Assembly (NCBI GenBank): GCA_039029515.1
Contig: JBCCFX010000220.1
Coordinates: 1-6,150 of the forward strand
DNA: 6,150 bases
Direction of reading: 5' to 3'
Source: JBCCFX01 sp039029515
Lineage (GTDB): Bacteria > Planctomycetota > Phycisphaerae > Phycisphaerales > SM1A02
Every line of letters begins with the position of its first letter. The first letter of the stretch is position 1. The notes below the pieces were generated by a model. It made no database searches and was not told the DNA's origin. It saw only the letters and a list, made by a program, of their open reading frames with translations. Positions 5,910-6,150 of the stretch are shown piece by piece. The position numbers and the translations under genes were made by a program.

Positions 5910-6150
5910 TCCTCCCCGACCTGTTGACGTGCAAGCAGGACTCCCTCATCGCCCCCGGCGGCCCCGTCGTCCGGAACGGCAGCAACGACGACGGCGGCAG
6001 CACGGGCGGCACGAACAGCGGCAGCAGCGGCACCTCAAGCCCCTCGCCCATGCTCGGCGGCGGCGGCGCCGGCAGCGTCACGTCCAACGTGGAGAACGAG
6101 GACGTCATGTGGAGCTCGGGCGTGAACGGCCCGGCCGTGGTCGTGGAGGC
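5597..6150 (+). CDS. Open coding frame of foreign composition, no start seen, runs off the right edge
   Basis: This frame is shifted relative to the preceding gene and open from the stop at 5357-5359 to the window end. Its coding character appears only from about 5597. From there I count 184 complete codons, of which about 175 end in G or C, far above the neighbouring genes. The translation starts QLPAIVLSAVANATAASIAH and is rich in Asn, Thr, Ser and Pro. It includes LPTIPLQFVDTTNYLPKQPM and then a low-complexity Gly/Ser/Asn tract (GSNDDGGSTGGTNSGSSG), and ends in ENEDVMWSSGVNGPAVVVEA. There is no membrane helix, known catalytic motif or ribosome binding site. Disordered, Asn/Ser/Gly-rich sequence with extreme GC3 would fit an internal part of a larger gene, possibly eukaryotic, but I do not recognise it. 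The lack of a start at the junction fits a fragment joined by assembly error or insertion. Confidence 0.5.

Noticed and set aside
5887..6108. Minus-strand Pro-rich open frame (73 codons)
   Set aside because: Its Pro/Leu/Val pattern is the mirror of the GC3-rich plus-strand frame. It has no start signal and no family resemblance.
1..6150. CRISPR array, tRNA/rRNA, transposase or integrase
   Set aside because: No regularly spaced direct repeats, no cloverleaf or rRNA-like segments, and no recombinase motifs were found on either strand.

Overview
The window reads as about 5.6 kb of bacterial chromosome, most likely from a planctomycete (Phycisphaerae-like), followed by about 0.55 kb of visibly different composition. 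The assignment is inferred from several features: moderately high GC, a very long Ser/Thr kinase of the kinase–membrane helix–tetratricopeptide type with the N-terminal helical segment common in planctomycete kinases, short Cys-rich lipoproteins, and a secreted orphan protein. No ribosomal or other phylogenetic marker is present, so this is family-level reasoning only.

Layout. Bases 1-237 (minus) hold the N-terminal 79 codons of a Bax inhibitor-1/YccA-type membrane protein that runs off the left edge. A 305-bp gap with a strong dyad symmetry follows. Two small plus-strand lipoprotein genes come next (543-860 and 1076-1384). They are diverged paralogues with a YHS/TRASH-like Cys pattern and are separated by a very clear intrinsic terminator (897-934). 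Between the second lipoprotein and the convergent kinase gene lie a second hairpin (1416-1443) and a large imperfect palindrome of GGGGATT/GGGATTC units (1450-1529). The minus strand from 4295 to 1533 encodes a 920-residue membrane-anchored Ser/Thr protein kinase with a TPR-rich sensor half. A 282-bp divergent promoter region separates it from a plus-strand gene at 4578, whose product carries a signal peptide and has no recognised family.

That last gene does not end normally. At about 5595 the plausible coding frame shifts from the gene's own frame to another one. At the same place third-codon-position GC jumps to about 95 %, and the new frame stays open to the right edge without a stop. The original frame continues only as a Pro/Ser/Thr/Arg-rich out-of-frame translation until a stop at 5907-5909. 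This is best explained by a junction with foreign DNA (assembly chimera or recent insertion) rather than a simple frameshift.

How the genes relate: the three left-hand genes are each small, envelope-associated and separately transcribed. The kinase and the secreted protein share a divergent promoter region. Nothing in the window proves a shared pathway. No RNA genes, CRISPR array, transposase or integrase were seen.
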